From NCBI GenBank assembly GCA_044238735.1, contig JBIICS010000002.1, positions 1 to 64,000 on the forward strand: a stretch of 64,000 nt of DNA, written 5' to 3'. The position numbers and the translations under genes are program-made. Of the stretch, positions 1 to 8,522 are shown piece by piece; position 1 is the stretch's first letter, and each line of letters begins with the position of its first letter. The notes under the pieces are model-generated. The model saw nothing but the letters and a program-made list of their open reading frames with translations, did not search any database and was not told the DNA's origin. The stretch is from JBIICS01 sp044238735. Its GTDB lineage: Bacteria; Bacteroidota; Bacteroidia; UBA4408.

Positions 1-6
1 CTACTC

Positions 7-334
7 CCCCAGCTCTCGCAAGTATAGCGCCAGCGTAACTTGTGAGTTTATAACACGTAAGGTTTCTAACCTTGCAATTTGAATATTAATTTTTATAAAT
101 CAAATAGCTCCCCTTAGTTCTCCCAGTTGCCGCAAGTGTCTCGCTTGCGGCTTTTTTATTACTAATACAATTTCAACTACGTAATACTTTAGAATCATTA
201 AGCAGATGTTCTGTTTTAGCAGATCCCTTATAGGGCTATAGATTGAAGATGAAAACAAATTTGCTTTGCTTTTCCGGGAATCTGCTTTTTAGGTATGAAT
301 TATGAAATCTTGGAATTAGAAATCTTGAAATTAA
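7..334. repeat. long direct repeat, copy A (left border of accessory segment)
   Basis: About 328 bp that recur almost base for base at 8523-8849, in the same orientation, with only scattered substitutions and a few one- or two-base indels. The repeat holds three hairpins: a 9-bp stem with a 14-base loop (15-46), an 8-bp stem with a 3-base loop (57-75), and an 8-bp GC-rich stem followed by a T run (129-157). It ends in an AT-rich tail with the word GCAGATCCC near its middle and its imperfect complement GGGAATCTGC near the end. The left edge may continue beyond the window. No open reading frame of note lies inside, so it is a non-coding interspersed repeat and not an insertion sequence. Confidence 0.93.
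129..157 (+). terminator. terminator-like hairpin inside repeat copy A
   Basis: Perfect 8-bp stem GCCGCAAG/CTTGCGGC (129-136 with 144-151), 7-base loop, then six T. It has the form of a rho-independent terminator reading rightward. The same structure is in copy B at 8644-8672 with one loop base changed. Confidence 0.7.
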
Positions 335-441
335 TTAAGCCGTCTTTGCGCGTGAAACGTAGTGAAGCGAATCAATCTATGTAAAAAGATCGCCAGCCAG
401 AATGTAATGAAGAGCCGGGGCCTGCCAATAGATGTGATAAT
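335..441. repeat. non-coding spacer resembling interspersed repeat debris
   Basis: No gene. The segment contains a GC-richer word block (about 340-430) unlike the AT-rich sequence around it. From general familiarity it looks like the dispersed non-coding repeat fragments found between genes in many Bacteroidota genomes. I see no second copy in this window, so the repeat call is inference. Confidence 0.3.
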
Positions 442-822
442 TTAATTAGATTCTTTTATGTTTTTATTTATTCTTTTCTTAAGACTATTGATGATGATTT
501 TCTGAGCATCTACCAATTCCTGTAAAGTTTCGTTTGCTTTTTGATAATAATTTAGTTTCTCTTTTAATTGCTTAATTTCATTTTCTATGTAATAGTTAAT
601 TTCTTTTGGTATTAAAATAATTTTATCTGATTCAAGCATTTCAAATTCTTCCATCGTTACATTAAGTACAGATAAAATTTTTTTTAGAGTATAGTGGTTT
701 ACTTTTCCGCTTTTTTCAATATTTGATACTAAAGCCCTTGTTTTATTTATTTTTTCTGCAAGTTCAGTCTGTGACAATTTTCTTAATGTTCGTAGGAGTT
801 TTATTTTTTCACCTACGTGCAT
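442..822 (-). CDS. XRE/Cro-C1 family transcriptional regulator with coiled-coil tail
   Basis: Predicted DNA-binding regulator of 126 residues. Residues about 4-62 form a Cro/C1-type helix-turn-helix (pattern GEKIKLLRTLRKLSQTELAE, then a recognition helix around RALVSNIEKSG). Residues about 75-120 are Lys/Glu/Leu-rich and likely a coiled coil for dimerisation. An upstream ATG at 885 exists, but a good promoter (TTG, 17 bases, TATATTTG; complement of 883-910) overlaps it, so I chose the ATG at 822. The gene diverges from the adhesin cluster starting at 1272, with 449 bases between, and lies inside the direct-repeat-bounded segment. Control of that cluster or of itself is plausible but not shown. 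No phage or toxin partner is adjacent. Confidence 0.85.
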   Translation of the reverse strand: MHVGEKIKLLRTLRKLSQTELAEKINKTRALVSNIEKSGKVNHYTLKKILSVLNVTMEEFEMLESDKIILIPKEINYYIENEIKQLKEKLNYYQKANETLQELVDAQKIIINSLKKRINKNIKESN

Positions 823-882
823 AATTAAAACTATGCAGTGTTCTAAGTCTAATTTTTTCAAATCGGTTAAATTAACAAATGT

Positions 883-910
883 CAAATATAATTTAATTAT
901 GTATAACCAA
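883..910 (-). promoter_or_regulatory. Bacteroidota-type promoter for the XRE regulator
   Basis: On the minus strand, TTG is followed after 17 bases by TATATTTG, matching the Bacteroidota consensus (-33 TTG/TTTG, -7 TAnnTTTG). It leaves a leader of roughly 55 bases to the chosen ATG at 822. Confidence 0.55.
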
Positions 911-1223
911 TTACTAGAACTTATGAAAACCTTTATGGCATATTTTTATTAAAATTATTTGCTTATTACATATTATTCAGGTATGCATAATCAGAATTAA
1001 TTCAATCAACTAGTTAAATAATATTAACTTTTAATAAATTTAAATACATTTTAATCCAGCATAATATAAGGGTTATAAAGAATATTGTTAATTCTTTTAA
1101 TCATGATACATGAAGTAAATATTAGTATTTATGAACTTAATAAAAGGTATATTTTTATTAAGATTAAGTATTTTGTAGTTCAATATAACTTTACATTACA
1201 TTATAATCAAAAAGAAAATAAAA
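911..1223. other. AT-rich divergent intergenic region without a visible gene
   Basis: About 310 bases of very AT-rich sequence between two divergent promoters. I see no start codon with a sustained reading frame, no tRNA and no strong hairpin. Such a region could hold operators for the divergent XRE regulator, but I could not find a clear palindromic operator. Confidence 0.5.
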
Positions 1224-1254
1224 TTTGCAAATGTCAAATAAATTGATAATTTTG
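1224..1254 (+). promoter_or_regulatory. Bacteroidota-type promoter for the 1272-5546 cluster
   Basis: TTTG (1224-1227), 19-base spacer, TAATTTTG (1247-1254). This is a near-ideal match to the Bacteroidota housekeeping promoter. The start codon follows 17 bases later, preceded by AAAGGAG, one of the few Shine-Dalgarno-like sites in the window. Confidence 0.7.
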
Positions 1255-1271
1255 TTTGAAAGGAGTCTTAA

Positions 1272-1757
1272 ATGAATCGTTTTTTATTTATAACCATTTT
1301 TTTACAGTTTGCATCCGTAAATAAAGTGCTATCCCAGGAAATAGCCAGACAAACTATTTCATCTTATGGGGGTGGTGGTATGCTCAATGGCGTTGTTGTA
1401 AATTCAACAGCCGGACAGTCATATGGTACTATTACAAAATACGATAATCAAAATCAATATAGGCCGGGTTTTCAACAACCATTATTATATGTGCAAGTTT
1501 TAAAGTCTGTTATTGAAACAAGTGTTTATCCAAATCCGGCTTTAAATAGTTTCTATATAATTTCTTCTGATTCATTAGAAAACTGTCTTTTTAAAATAAT
1601 TGATGTGAGCGGAAAGATTATTTTTTCTAAGCAATATGATGTTTTTAAGGAAGAAAAGATATTCTGTTTAGATTGGCCTTCCGGCAATTATTTTACAACA
1701 ATTTTAATAAATCAAACAGAAGAAATTTATACTAATAAAATTACAATTATACGCTAG
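1272..1757 (+). CDS. short T9SS type A sorting-domain protein
   Basis: Secreted 161-residue protein. An N-terminal hydrophobic signal peptide (about 1-21, ending near LSQE) is followed by a Gly-rich stretch of the kind ending in RPGFQQP that often precedes T9SS sorting domains. Residues about 85-161 form a T9SS type A C-terminal domain (VYPNPALNSF, then DVSGKII, then a final ITIIR). There is almost nothing between signal and sorting domain, so it is a minimal cargo or carrier, not an enzyme. First gene of a tight cluster: 2 bases separate its stop from the next start. A promoter and AAAGGAG ribosome-binding site sit just upstream. Confidence 0.8.
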   Translation: MNRFLFITIFLQFASVNKVLSQEIARQTISSYGGGGMLNGVVVNSTAGQSYGTITKYDNQNQYRPGFQQPLLYVQVLKSVIETSVYPNPALNSFYIISSDSLENCLFKIIDVSGKIIFSKQYDVFKEEKIFCLDWPSGNYFTTILINQTEEIYTNKITIIR

Positions 1758-1759
1758 AG

Positions 1760-2404
1760 ATGAGAAAACAACTGTTTATCTTAATTTTATTATTAGCCCC
1801 TTTAACTAAGAGTATCTATGCTCAAAGCGCCTTAAGCTTTGATGCGGGGCAGGTATTTTCACGGTTTAAATTTCACAATAGTGATGGGGATCTGGTAAAA
1901 AATTTTAATTATCAAATTGCGGGTTCTTATAGTTTAGACTATCATTATGTGTCCAAAGAGGGGTTATTTGTAAGAGGTGGTTTTGGTATGCGGAAAGCTG
2001 GTGCTACTATGGTTTACGAGAACATTCCTTTAACATGGAATTTTCATTATGCAGATGTTTTTTTCGGATTCGGATATCAGTTAAATAAATTTCGTTTTAA
2101 ACCATACATTACGTTTGTTCCATACTATGGTTATCTATTAAAGGCTTGGCAAACTATTGGCCCGGAAGATTATGATTTAAAGAAACAAAAAGAAATTAAA
2201 AATTTCGATTACGGTTTATATGTTGTGCCTGGATTTAAGGTAAGTCTCTCTGAATATCTCTCAGTGTATGCTGAATACAAACAAATGATAGGTATTGCAA
2301 ATATTGAAACTGCTAACAATCAGAGGTTATTTAACAGAGGCTTTATTTTAAATCTTGGAGTATCTGCAACTATTACTAAACATCAAAACACTAATAAAGA
2401 GTAA
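1760..2404 (+). CDS. predicted small outer-membrane beta-barrel protein
   Basis: 214 residues with a signal peptide (about 1-22, ending SIYAQS). The rest is alternating aromatic/polar strand-like segments such as [18 protein letters not shown] and [14 protein letters not shown], typical of 8-stranded porin-like barrels in Bacteroidota. I recognise no specific family. It sits 2 bases after the T9SS protein and 1 base before the fibre-protein gene, so the three are almost surely co-transcribed. An anchoring or secretion-accessory role for the fibre is an inference from position only. Confidence 0.65.
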   Translation: MRKQLFILILLLAPLTKSIYAQSALSFDAGQVFSRFKFHNSDGDLVKNFNYQIAGSYSLDYHYVSKEGLFVRGGFGMRKAGATMVYENIPLTWNFHYADVFFGFGYQLNKFRFKPYITFVPYYGYLLKAWQTIGPEDYDLKKQKEIKNFDYGLYVVPGFKVSLSEYLSVYAEYKQMIGIANIETANNQRLFNRGFILNLGVSATITKHQNTNKE

Positions 2405-2405
2405 C

Positions 2406-4913
2406 ATGAAAAAATTATTATTTTCCTTATTTTTTCTTACAGCATTATTTATTGCGAGTAATGTTAATGCCCAATTAAAGGGTATATATTATCAGGCAGT
2501 TGCTATTAGCGAGAAAAATAATCAAATAGCCGGCAGAGACATTAACGGATTGGCTTTGCATAATAAAGCTATTAGAGTTCGATTTAGTGTTTTAAAGGGC
2601 GGACCTGAAGGAAATGTTTTGTATCAGGAAACCCATCAGACTCAGACTGATCCTTCTGGCTTGTTTTCGTTAATTATTGGTGATGGGCAGATTACAGGAT
2701 CTGGCCAGTTTGATAAATTATATAAGATTGATTGGTCTACAATTGATCATTTTTTAAAAGTAGAAATAGATTTAAATAACCAAAATCAATTCAAGTTAAT
2801 GAGTGTACAGCAGTTTATGGCTGTTCCTTATGCCTTTTATGCTGAAAAGGCTAAATATATAGAGGGTGCAAACGATACAAGTAATACCAATGAGTTGCAA
2901 ACCTTATCTGTTAAAAACGACACCTTGTTTTTAACCAATGGGGGTTATGTGATATTGCCGAGGGCCAATGTAGGAGTGCAAGGAGCAACTGTTGTAAATG
3001 ATTCATTAATTCTAACCTTAAGTAATGGACAAACGATAAATGTTGGAAATATTGCCGGACCCCAAGGCCCTGCAGGCCCACAGGGTGCACCGGGGCAAAA
3101 TGGAAACAATGGCGTAAGTGTAAATAATGCTGTTGTAAATAACGATTCTTTGATAATTACCCTTTCAAATGGCCAACAAATTAATGCAGGTTATGTAAAA
3201 GGGGAACAGGGACAAAACGGATTAAATGGAGTAGATGGTATAGGGATTAACAACAGCTATATTCAAAACGATTCCTTGTTTATGGTTTTTAGTAACGGGC
3301 AAACGCTAAATGTAGGAAAGGTAAAAGGTGATCAAGGATTAAACGGAGTAAATGGTTTAAATGGTGTTAGTGTGTCTAATGCAAATATTACTAACGATAG
3401 TTTATTTATTTCATTATCCAACGGCACAACAATAAATGCGGGTTATGTTAGGGGTAATACTGGTGCAAATGGACAATCTGCTTATGAACTGGCTGTTGCA
3501 AATGGATTTGTAGGAAGTGAAACAGATTGGTTAAATAGTGTACAAGGACAAAATGGGACAAATGGTACTGATGGACAATCTGCTTATGAACTGGCAGTTG
3601 CGAATGGCTTTGTAGGAAGTGAAACTGATTGGTTAAATAGTATTAAGGGGCAAGATGGAATAAATGGTGTTGATGGACAATCTGCTTATGAACTGGCGGT
3701 AGCGAATGGCTTTGTAGGAAGTGAGACAGATTGGTTAAATAGTATTAAGGGGCAAGATGGAATAAATGGTGTTGATGGACAATCTGCTTATGAACTGGCG
3801 GTTGCCAATGGCTTTGTTGGTACTGAAACAGATTGGTTAAATAGTTTAAATGGACAAGATGGTACAAACGGCAATAATGGAACCAACGGAGTAGACGGTA
3901 AAAATACTTTAATAAAAACCACTGCCGAAGCAGCAGGAACCAACTGTGCTAATGGCGGCACTAAAGTAGAGATGGGTATAGATGCTAACAGTAATGGTAT
4001 TTTAGATGCTGGGGAAGTTGATGTGACTTTAACACGTTATGTATGTAATGGTAATAACGGAACAAATGGTACTAATGGCACCAACGGTTCAGACGGTAAA
4101 AACACTTTAATAAAAACCACTGCCGAATCAGCAGGTGTTAATTGTGCTTCAGGTGGAACTAAAGTAGAAGTAGGTTTAGATGCTGACAATAATGGTGTTT
4201 TAGATGCAAGCGAAGTAAATGCTTCATTGACAAGGTATGTTTGTAATGGTTCTTCAAGTGTTTCAAATCATGGTATGAATGTTTTGACAAGTGGTTCAGG
4301 TAATTTCAATGTTCCAACTGGCGTCACCAAATTAGTAGTTGAATTATATGGTGCTGGAGGAGCAGGAGGTGTAGGAGCAATAGCTTGTTCTGGAGCTAAT
4401 CCTGGTAGAGCAACTGGAGGTGGTGGTGGCGGCTCTGGAGGTTATTTGAAAACCTATATTCCAGTGTCATCAGGTCAAAGTATAAGTTATTCGGTTGGTG
4501 TAGGTGGTAATAGCAATAGTCAAGCAGGTGGTAATACAACCTTTGGTACATTTACCGCACCAGGTGGGCAAGGAGGAGGAAGTGGGAGTGTAATTGGTGT
4601 TTGTAGTAGTTGCTGTGGGAATGGAGGAGCTGCTGGTCTTGGAGGTAACAATGGTTATCCAGGAGGTTGTGATAACTATGGAGCAGGTTCTGGAGGTAAT
4701 GGCGGTAATGCATTTGCACAATTAAGTTCGGGAGGTACAGGAGGCGGTACTGTGGCGCCATATGTAAATGGTAATAATGGAAGTAATGGGGGCGTTGCTT
4801 CTGGTGGCGGTGGTGGGAGTGGTACAATGAAAGGTTGCGTTTCTTCAACAGGAGGTGGTACACCAGGAAATGGAGGTCAAGGGGGTAGTGGACTAATTAT
4901 AATATCATATTAA
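2406..4913 (+). CDS. collagen-like/glycine-rich repeat surface fibre protein
   Basis: 835 residues from the ATG at 2406, chosen over an in-frame ATG at 2355 because it opens a clean signal peptide (about 1-23, ending NVNAQ). Next comes an N-terminal head of about 150 residues. Then four copies of a strand-type repeat with core NDSLxxxLSNGQxIN, joined by short Gly-Xaa-Yaa collagen-like runs ([14 protein letters not shown]). Then four 34-residue repeats beginning [13 protein letters not shown], two DUF7151-like Cys-containing modules ([10 protein letters not shown] ... LTRYVCNG), and a Gly-rich C-terminal domain of about 200 residues ending [10 protein letters not shown]. No T9SS sorting domain is present. 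The layout resembles phage tail fibres and bacterial collagen-like adhesins, but no phage genes are nearby. Probably an adhesin. Confidence 0.8.
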   Translation: MKKLLFSLFFLTALFIASNVNAQLKGIYYQAVAISEKNNQIAGRDINGLALHNKAIRVRFSVLKGGPEGNVLYQETHQTQTDPSGLFSLIIGDGQITGSGQFDKLYKIDWSTIDHFLKVEIDLNNQNQFKLMSVQQFMAVPYAFYAEKAKYIEGANDTSNTNELQTLSVKNDTLFLTNGGYVILPRANVGVQGATVVNDSLILTLSNGQTINVGNIAGPQGPAGPQGAPGQNGNNGVSVNNAVVNNDSLIITLSNGQQINAGYVKGEQGQNGLNGVDGIGINNSYIQNDSLFMVFSNGQTLNVGKVKGDQGLNGVNGLNGVSVSNANITNDSLFISLSNGTTINAGYVRGNTGANGQSAYELAVANGFVGSETDWLNSVQGQNGTNGTDGQSAYELAVANGFVGSETDWLNSIKGQDGINGVDGQSAYELAVANGFVGSETDWLNSIKGQDGINGVDGQSAYELAVANGFVGTETDWLNSLNGQDGTNGNNGTNGVDGKNTLIKTTAEAAGTNCANGGTKVEMGIDANSNGILDAGEVDVTLTRYVCNGNNGTNGTNGTNGSDGKNTLIKTTAESAGVNCASGGTKVEVGLDADNNGVLDASEVNASLTRYVCNGSSSVSNHGMNVLTSGSGNFNVPTGVTKLVVELYGAGGAGGVGAIACSGANPGRATGGGGGGSGGYLKTYIPVSSGQSISYSVGVGGNSNSQAGGNTTFGTFTAPGGQGGGSGSVIGVCSSCCGNGGAAGLGGNNGYPGGCDNYGAGSGGNGGNAFAQLSSGGTGGGTVAPYVNGNNGSNGGVASGGGGGSGTMKGCVSSTGGGTPGNGGQGGSGLIIISY
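3471..3878 (+). repeat. four tandem 102-bp repeats in the fibre-protein gene
   Basis: Units start at 3471, 3573, 3675 and 3777, each 102 bases encoding 34 residues that begin [13 protein letters not shown] and continue to a Gly-Asn/Asp-rich tail. Copies 2 and 3 are nearly identical at the nucleotide level, which points to recent unequal recombination or slippage and hence variable fibre length. Confidence 0.9.
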
Positions 4914-4922
4914 AATCATATT

Positions 4923-5546
4923 ATGATAAACTTGTTATTGCTTTTATTAAAAGGAAACGAGAAAATAAAGGTTGAAATAGATCTTGAGTTAAAATATTTA
5001 GAGGAGAAAGATTATGACTTAAAGGAACTTGTTTTGTTTTTAGAAAGTGTTAAAAATATTCATGAGCAAATTGTAATAAGTTCCCAGAGCGAATATAAAA
5101 CATTAGGTAAAAAGTATATTTTACCTTACAACAGAATTAAGGTTTCAAAAATAAATAAGAATAGTCCATTATTTATAAAGCTTTCTTTTGAATTAAGTAG
5201 TGATGGAGTTTTTCCATATATAATAATATTAAGATATTTAATAAAATTGTGTAAGAAATATGGTGCAGACGCTAATATGTTAAAATTGACTTTTAACAAT
5301 ATTGAGGAAGCGCTGGTGCATTATATTCAGAATATTTCAAAAGACATATTAAACGAGCAGGAGAAGGATAAACTTATTACAAAAATCCATGAAAATGTTT
5401 TCTCAACGAGCATATCTGAAATATTTGAGAATAAAAAATTTATTAGAAATTATAATATTTTTTGCAGAACAAGTCTTGAGATTTCAAAGCTAGTTTTAAG
5501 AATTGATAAACTAATCAACTTTATAGATCCAATAATAGAAGAATAG
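4923..5546 (+). CDS. orphan 207-residue protein of unknown function
   Basis: I do not recognise a family. The protein is Lys/Glu/Ile-rich with no signal peptide, so probably cytoplasmic or membrane-associated. It has a charged N-terminal half, the segment KINKNSPLFIKLSFEL, then a hydrophobic helix (VFPYIIILRYLIKLCKKYG) that might be a membrane segment or buried helix, then a helical C-terminal half. The start is 9 bases after the fibre-protein stop, so it is likely translated from the same mRNA. A cytoplasmic product at the end of an otherwise exported-protein cluster is odd. An immunity, assembly or regulatory role would be a guess. Confidence 0.6.
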   Translation: MINLLLLLLKGNEKIKVEIDLELKYLEEKDYDLKELVLFLESVKNIHEQIVISSQSEYKTLGKKYILPYNRIKVSKINKNSPLFIKLSFELSSDGVFPYIIILRYLIKLCKKYGADANMLKLTFNNIEEALVHYIQNISKDILNEQEKDKLITKIHENVFSTSISEIFENKKFIRNYNIFCRTSLEISKLVLRIDKLINFIDPIIEE

Positions 5547-5636
5547 ATGTCTTTTTTATTCTAACTGTAAATTATTTTTTCAAAATATTTTGTGTCGTTT
5601 CAGTAAATAATAAACAACAGAATTAAATGGTTTATA

Positions 5637-5796
5637 ATGTCAATTTTAAAAAGGTTTTATTGTAATTATTTTACATATTATATTCCTTTATTGCGCAAAA
5701 GCTCAACCAGTAATTAAAGTACCCGAAACAGGTGGAGCCGGATTAAAAAAGGGAATTAAAAGTGGACTAATAGTAGATTCAAAATTCAATATCTAT
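5637..5796 (+). other. frameshifted start and signal peptide of the 5797-8328 gene
   Basis: Upstream of the GTG at 5797 the same frame stays open back to a stop at 5647 and encodes a hydrophobic segment FIVIILHIIFLYCAKAQP, a convincing signal peptide, but with no ATG. The ATG at 5637 lies in another frame and reads MSILK before diverging. Skipping one base in the run TTTTAAAAAGG (5644-5654) joins the two into MSILKGFIVIILHIIFLYCAKAQ. So the gene start is split by a one-base homopolymer change, either real or a sequencing error. Confidence 0.75.
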
Positions 5797-8328
5797 GTGT
5801 CCTATGCTGATTTGAGTGTTTTTAAAGGGATATCTGTTTATAATTATCAAAATTCTACCTGGAAAGATTTTTATTCTGCTAACTCTATTCTAACAACAAA
5901 AAAGATAAATAATATTAGTTTGCAAAACGATACCCTTCTGTGGATTGCTTCTGATTCCGGATTATATTCATTATCTAATCTTACTTCATTAAAATATTAT
6001 AGCAATAATATTTACAATATTGGCAATGCGGTTAAACGCGTAAATTCTAATACAAATTATGTTTCATTTACGTCTGATTCAGGCGTTTTTATATTTACAA
6101 ATAATCAATTTGTAAAACTTCCTTTAAATGGGCTCATGCCTGCAAACTTTGAAGTCACAAATAATGGTAATATTGTTTTTAACGATTCAACCAATGTTTA
6201 TATACTGGGCACTGGCGGTTGCGATACAATAATAACGGATATTACTGGTCAATCATTGCCTTTGTATAAGGTAATTAAGCAAACGGCTGATGGAAGTATT
6301 TACTTGTTTTCAGAAAGGAGATTTGATAAGCTTATTGGTGATAAAATTTTGCCAAATTCTTACTGGAATCATAAATATTCGAATTTTTTAAATTCAATAG
6401 CCAGCGATCAATATTCGGGAAGATTTAAAAACAATGGATTTGGATCTGTAAATAACTGTTTCGATGGTTTTTATATGGTTGGTAGTTTTGTAACATCAAA
6501 TGCACCTGCGAATAAATTTTCTTGTTATTATAACAACAAATTAATGGTATATGAGGATATTAATCTCTATAAAAATACGGGTGGAAATTCTGTTTACACA
6601 TTGGTTAATGACTCGTTTGTTGTAAAAGCGAGAAGCGCACCTTTCACAACTTCTTCCACAAAGGATACGATATTTATTATAAGAATTGACAAGTTTAATA
6701 ATGTATCCGATCAGATGAATAGTGAGATGCAAAGCCTGAACATTAATAAAGTATCAACTGTTGCCAATATCGGAGATTTATCATGGGACTTAACAGATGG
6801 TGTTTATGAAGTGCCTAAGGGAAATAATAAAAATACTGTTTTTGCAAGTGCTTTATGGATAGGTGGATTAGATCGGAATAATGGGATACATGTTGCGGCA
6901 CAAACCTATAGACAAAGTGGAGTTGATTTCTCTCCGGGACCACTTGATCTATATACAGCAAACATTAATTACAGCGAAATGATGGATTTTAAAAGAATTT
7001 GGAAAGTAGAAGCTTGGCAGATTCTTGAGTTTATTGAAAATTTTCAGAATGGAAATGTTCAGAACGGGTCATACATTCCTGCAGAAGTTATTATTAGCTG
7101 GCCTGGGAATGGTTTGGGTAATAAGGCTCATAAACTGGCTGATTTTGTTGATGTTAATAATGATGGTCTATATCGCCCTCTTCAGGATGGTGATTATCCA
7201 AAAATATACGGAGACCAATGTTTGTTTTGGATTATGAATGATACTTACAGGTATACGGAAACCATGCGTGTTCCTTTGGGGATTGAGTTGCATTGTTATG
7301 CTTATGCGTTTTATTGCCCCGATAAAGAAAATGGTTCTGAAAGGGCGTTGAATTATACTACTTTTTATAAGTATAAGCTGTTTAACAGAAGTACTGATTC
7401 TTATCACGACATGTATTATGGGGCTTGGGTGGATAATGATTTAGGAAATTATCAGGACGATTATGTGGGCTGTTACCCAAGCTATAATACAGCCTTTACA
7501 TATAATGGAGATGATTTTGATGAAAATGCTGCTGGTTATGGAAGTGTTATACCAATACAAGGTACTTTATTTCTTAATGGTCCTGTTGCAAAGTTAAATG
7601 ATGGGAAAGACAATGATAATAATGGAGTTGTTGATGAGGTAAATGAAAAATGCTTATTGAATCATTTTCTATACTATAATAATGATTTTTCAGAAATTGG
7701 AAATCCTGATTCTGCTTCTCATTATTATAACTATTTACATAGCTTTTGGAAAGATTCAACACATGTTGTAAACAATGGTGTTGATGGTTGGGTAAATGGA
7801 GGAGGTAATGGCCCTAATACTGATTTTATGTTTAATTCTTTGCCTTATCAAAATGGTTGGCATGAAAACAGAACGCCATCTGATAGACGGTATATTGCAT
7901 CGGCAGGTCCGTTTAATTTGAATGCAGGGCAAATGGTTGAATTCGACTATGCTTATGTTACTAGCTTCGATTCATTAAATACTTTTAATTCACAGCCATA
8001 TTGGCAAACTTATCTAAATGATTTGGATGTAATAAAGAACCATTTTAATTCGGGAGTCTCATCATCTTGTTATTTTATAACTTCCGCAAAAGACAAAATA
8101 AAGGATGAAAACTATTTTGAGGTAATGCCTAATCCGAATAATGGGTTATTCGAGATTAAATCAAAATTTCAGGATTTGATTTCTGTCTATAGTGTTGATG
8201 GACGTTTGATGAGTCAAATTCAAATTGGACCGGGTTTAACAAAAGTTAATAATGAGAAATATGCAAAGGGTCTTTACATAATGAAGTCATCTATTTCTTC
8301 TTGTGCTAAAAAGATCCTAATCGAGTAG
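5797..8328 (+). CDS. T9SS type A sorting-domain surface protein (5' end frameshifted)
   Basis: The uninterrupted frame gives 843 residues, but the true N-terminus is probably at 5637 (see the frameshift entry); the GTG at 5797 lies after the signal peptide and is not a credible start. The first about 230 residues look like beta-propeller blades (repeated NDTLLWIASDSGLYSL-type strands). The middle has large Gly/Asn/aromatic-rich segments with Ca-binding-like loops (DVNNDGLYRPLQDGDYP; DGKDNDNNGVVDE). The last about 75 residues form a T9SS type A sorting domain (VMPNPNNGLFEIKS ... YAKGLYIMK). Function unknown; predicted secreted and cell-surface attached. Last gene before repeat copy B. If the shift is genuine, export is lost and the gene is a pseudogene or phase-variable. 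Confidence 0.75.
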   Translation: MSYADLSVFKGISVYNYQNSTWKDFYSANSILTTKKINNISLQNDTLLWIASDSGLYSLSNLTSLKYYSNNIYNIGNAVKRVNSNTNYVSFTSDSGVFIFTNNQFVKLPLNGLMPANFEVTNNGNIVFNDSTNVYILGTGGCDTIITDITGQSLPLYKVIKQTADGSIYLFSERRFDKLIGDKILPNSYWNHKYSNFLNSIASDQYSGRFKNNGFGSVNNCFDGFYMVGSFVTSNAPANKFSCYYNNKLMVYEDINLYKNTGGNSVYTLVNDSFVVKARSAPFTTSSTKDTIFIIRIDKFNNVSDQMNSEMQSLNINKVSTVANIGDLSWDLTDGVYEVPKGNNKNTVFASALWIGGLDRNNGIHVAAQTYRQSGVDFSPGPLDLYTANINYSEMMDFKRIWKVEAWQILEFIENFQNGNVQNGSYIPAEVIISWPGNGLGNKAHKLADFVDVNNDGLYRPLQDGDYPKIYGDQCLFWIMNDTYRYTETMRVPLGIELHCYAYAFYCPDKENGSERALNYTTFYKYKLFNRSTDSYHDMYYGAWVDNDLGNYQDDYVGCYPSYNTAFTYNGDDFDENAAGYGSVIPIQGTLFLNGPVAKLNDGKDNDNNGVVDEVNEKCLLNHFLYYNNDFSEIGNPDSASHYYNYLHSFWKDSTHVVNNGVDGWVNGGGNGPNTDFMFNSLPYQNGWHENRTPSDRRYIASAGPFNLNAGQMVEFDYAYVTSFDSLNTFNSQPYWQTYLNDLDVIKNHFNSGVSSSCYFITSAKDKIKDENYFEVMPNPNNGLFEIKSKFQDLISVYSVDGRLMSQIQIGPGLTKVNNEKYAKGLYIMKSSISSCAKKILIE

Positions 8329-8387
8329 AAGAATAATTTAGGAATAAAATCTCCTAATAGCAATCATGTATCGCGGTTTTATTTTTA

Positions 8388-8455
8388 ATACAATTTCAAC
8401 TGCTGTATAATAATGTTTTGAGTTTATTGAGCTGATGATTTCTTGTAGATCCCCC
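8388..8455. repeat. diverged partial copy of the repeat tail module
   Basis: The segment from TAATACAATTTCAACT to TAGATCCC is a diverged version of the tail found at about 164-230 in copy A and 8677-8745 in copy B. It lies directly before the first hairpin of the array at 8456, so the module order tail-hairpins-tail repeats within this intergenic region. Confidence 0.65.
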
Positions 8456-8518
8456 ACTCGTCCTCGTTTGAGCGATAGCGGTAACGAGGACGAGTATAAT
8501 ATGCGTTTGTAACGCATA
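8456..8518. repeat. hairpin pair 1 (13-bp stem, then 8-bp stem)
   Basis: First hairpin: perfect 13-bp stem (8456-8468 with 8483-8495) around a 14-base loop TGAGCGATAGCGGT. Second hairpin: perfect 8-bp stem TATGCGTT/AACGCATA (8500-8507 with 8511-8518) with a 3-base loop. The same two geometries recur in order at 8531-8591. Confidence 0.88.
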
Positions 8519-8522
8519 CTTA

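Noticed and set aside
4470..4863. Open frames on the minus strand inside the Gly-rich end of the fibre gene
   Set aside because: They are Thr/Ser- or His/Tyr-rich complements of GGx codons, with no start context and no family match; shadow frames.
2406..4913. Prophage tail-fibre gene
   Set aside because: Collagen-like and [12 protein letters not shown] modules occur in phage fibres, but no capsid, terminase, baseplate or lysis gene is present and the protein has its own signal peptide.
8312..8363. Terminator after the 843-residue T9SS gene
   Set aside because: Only a 6-bp TTAGGA/TCCTAA stem with no T run is visible, too weak to call.
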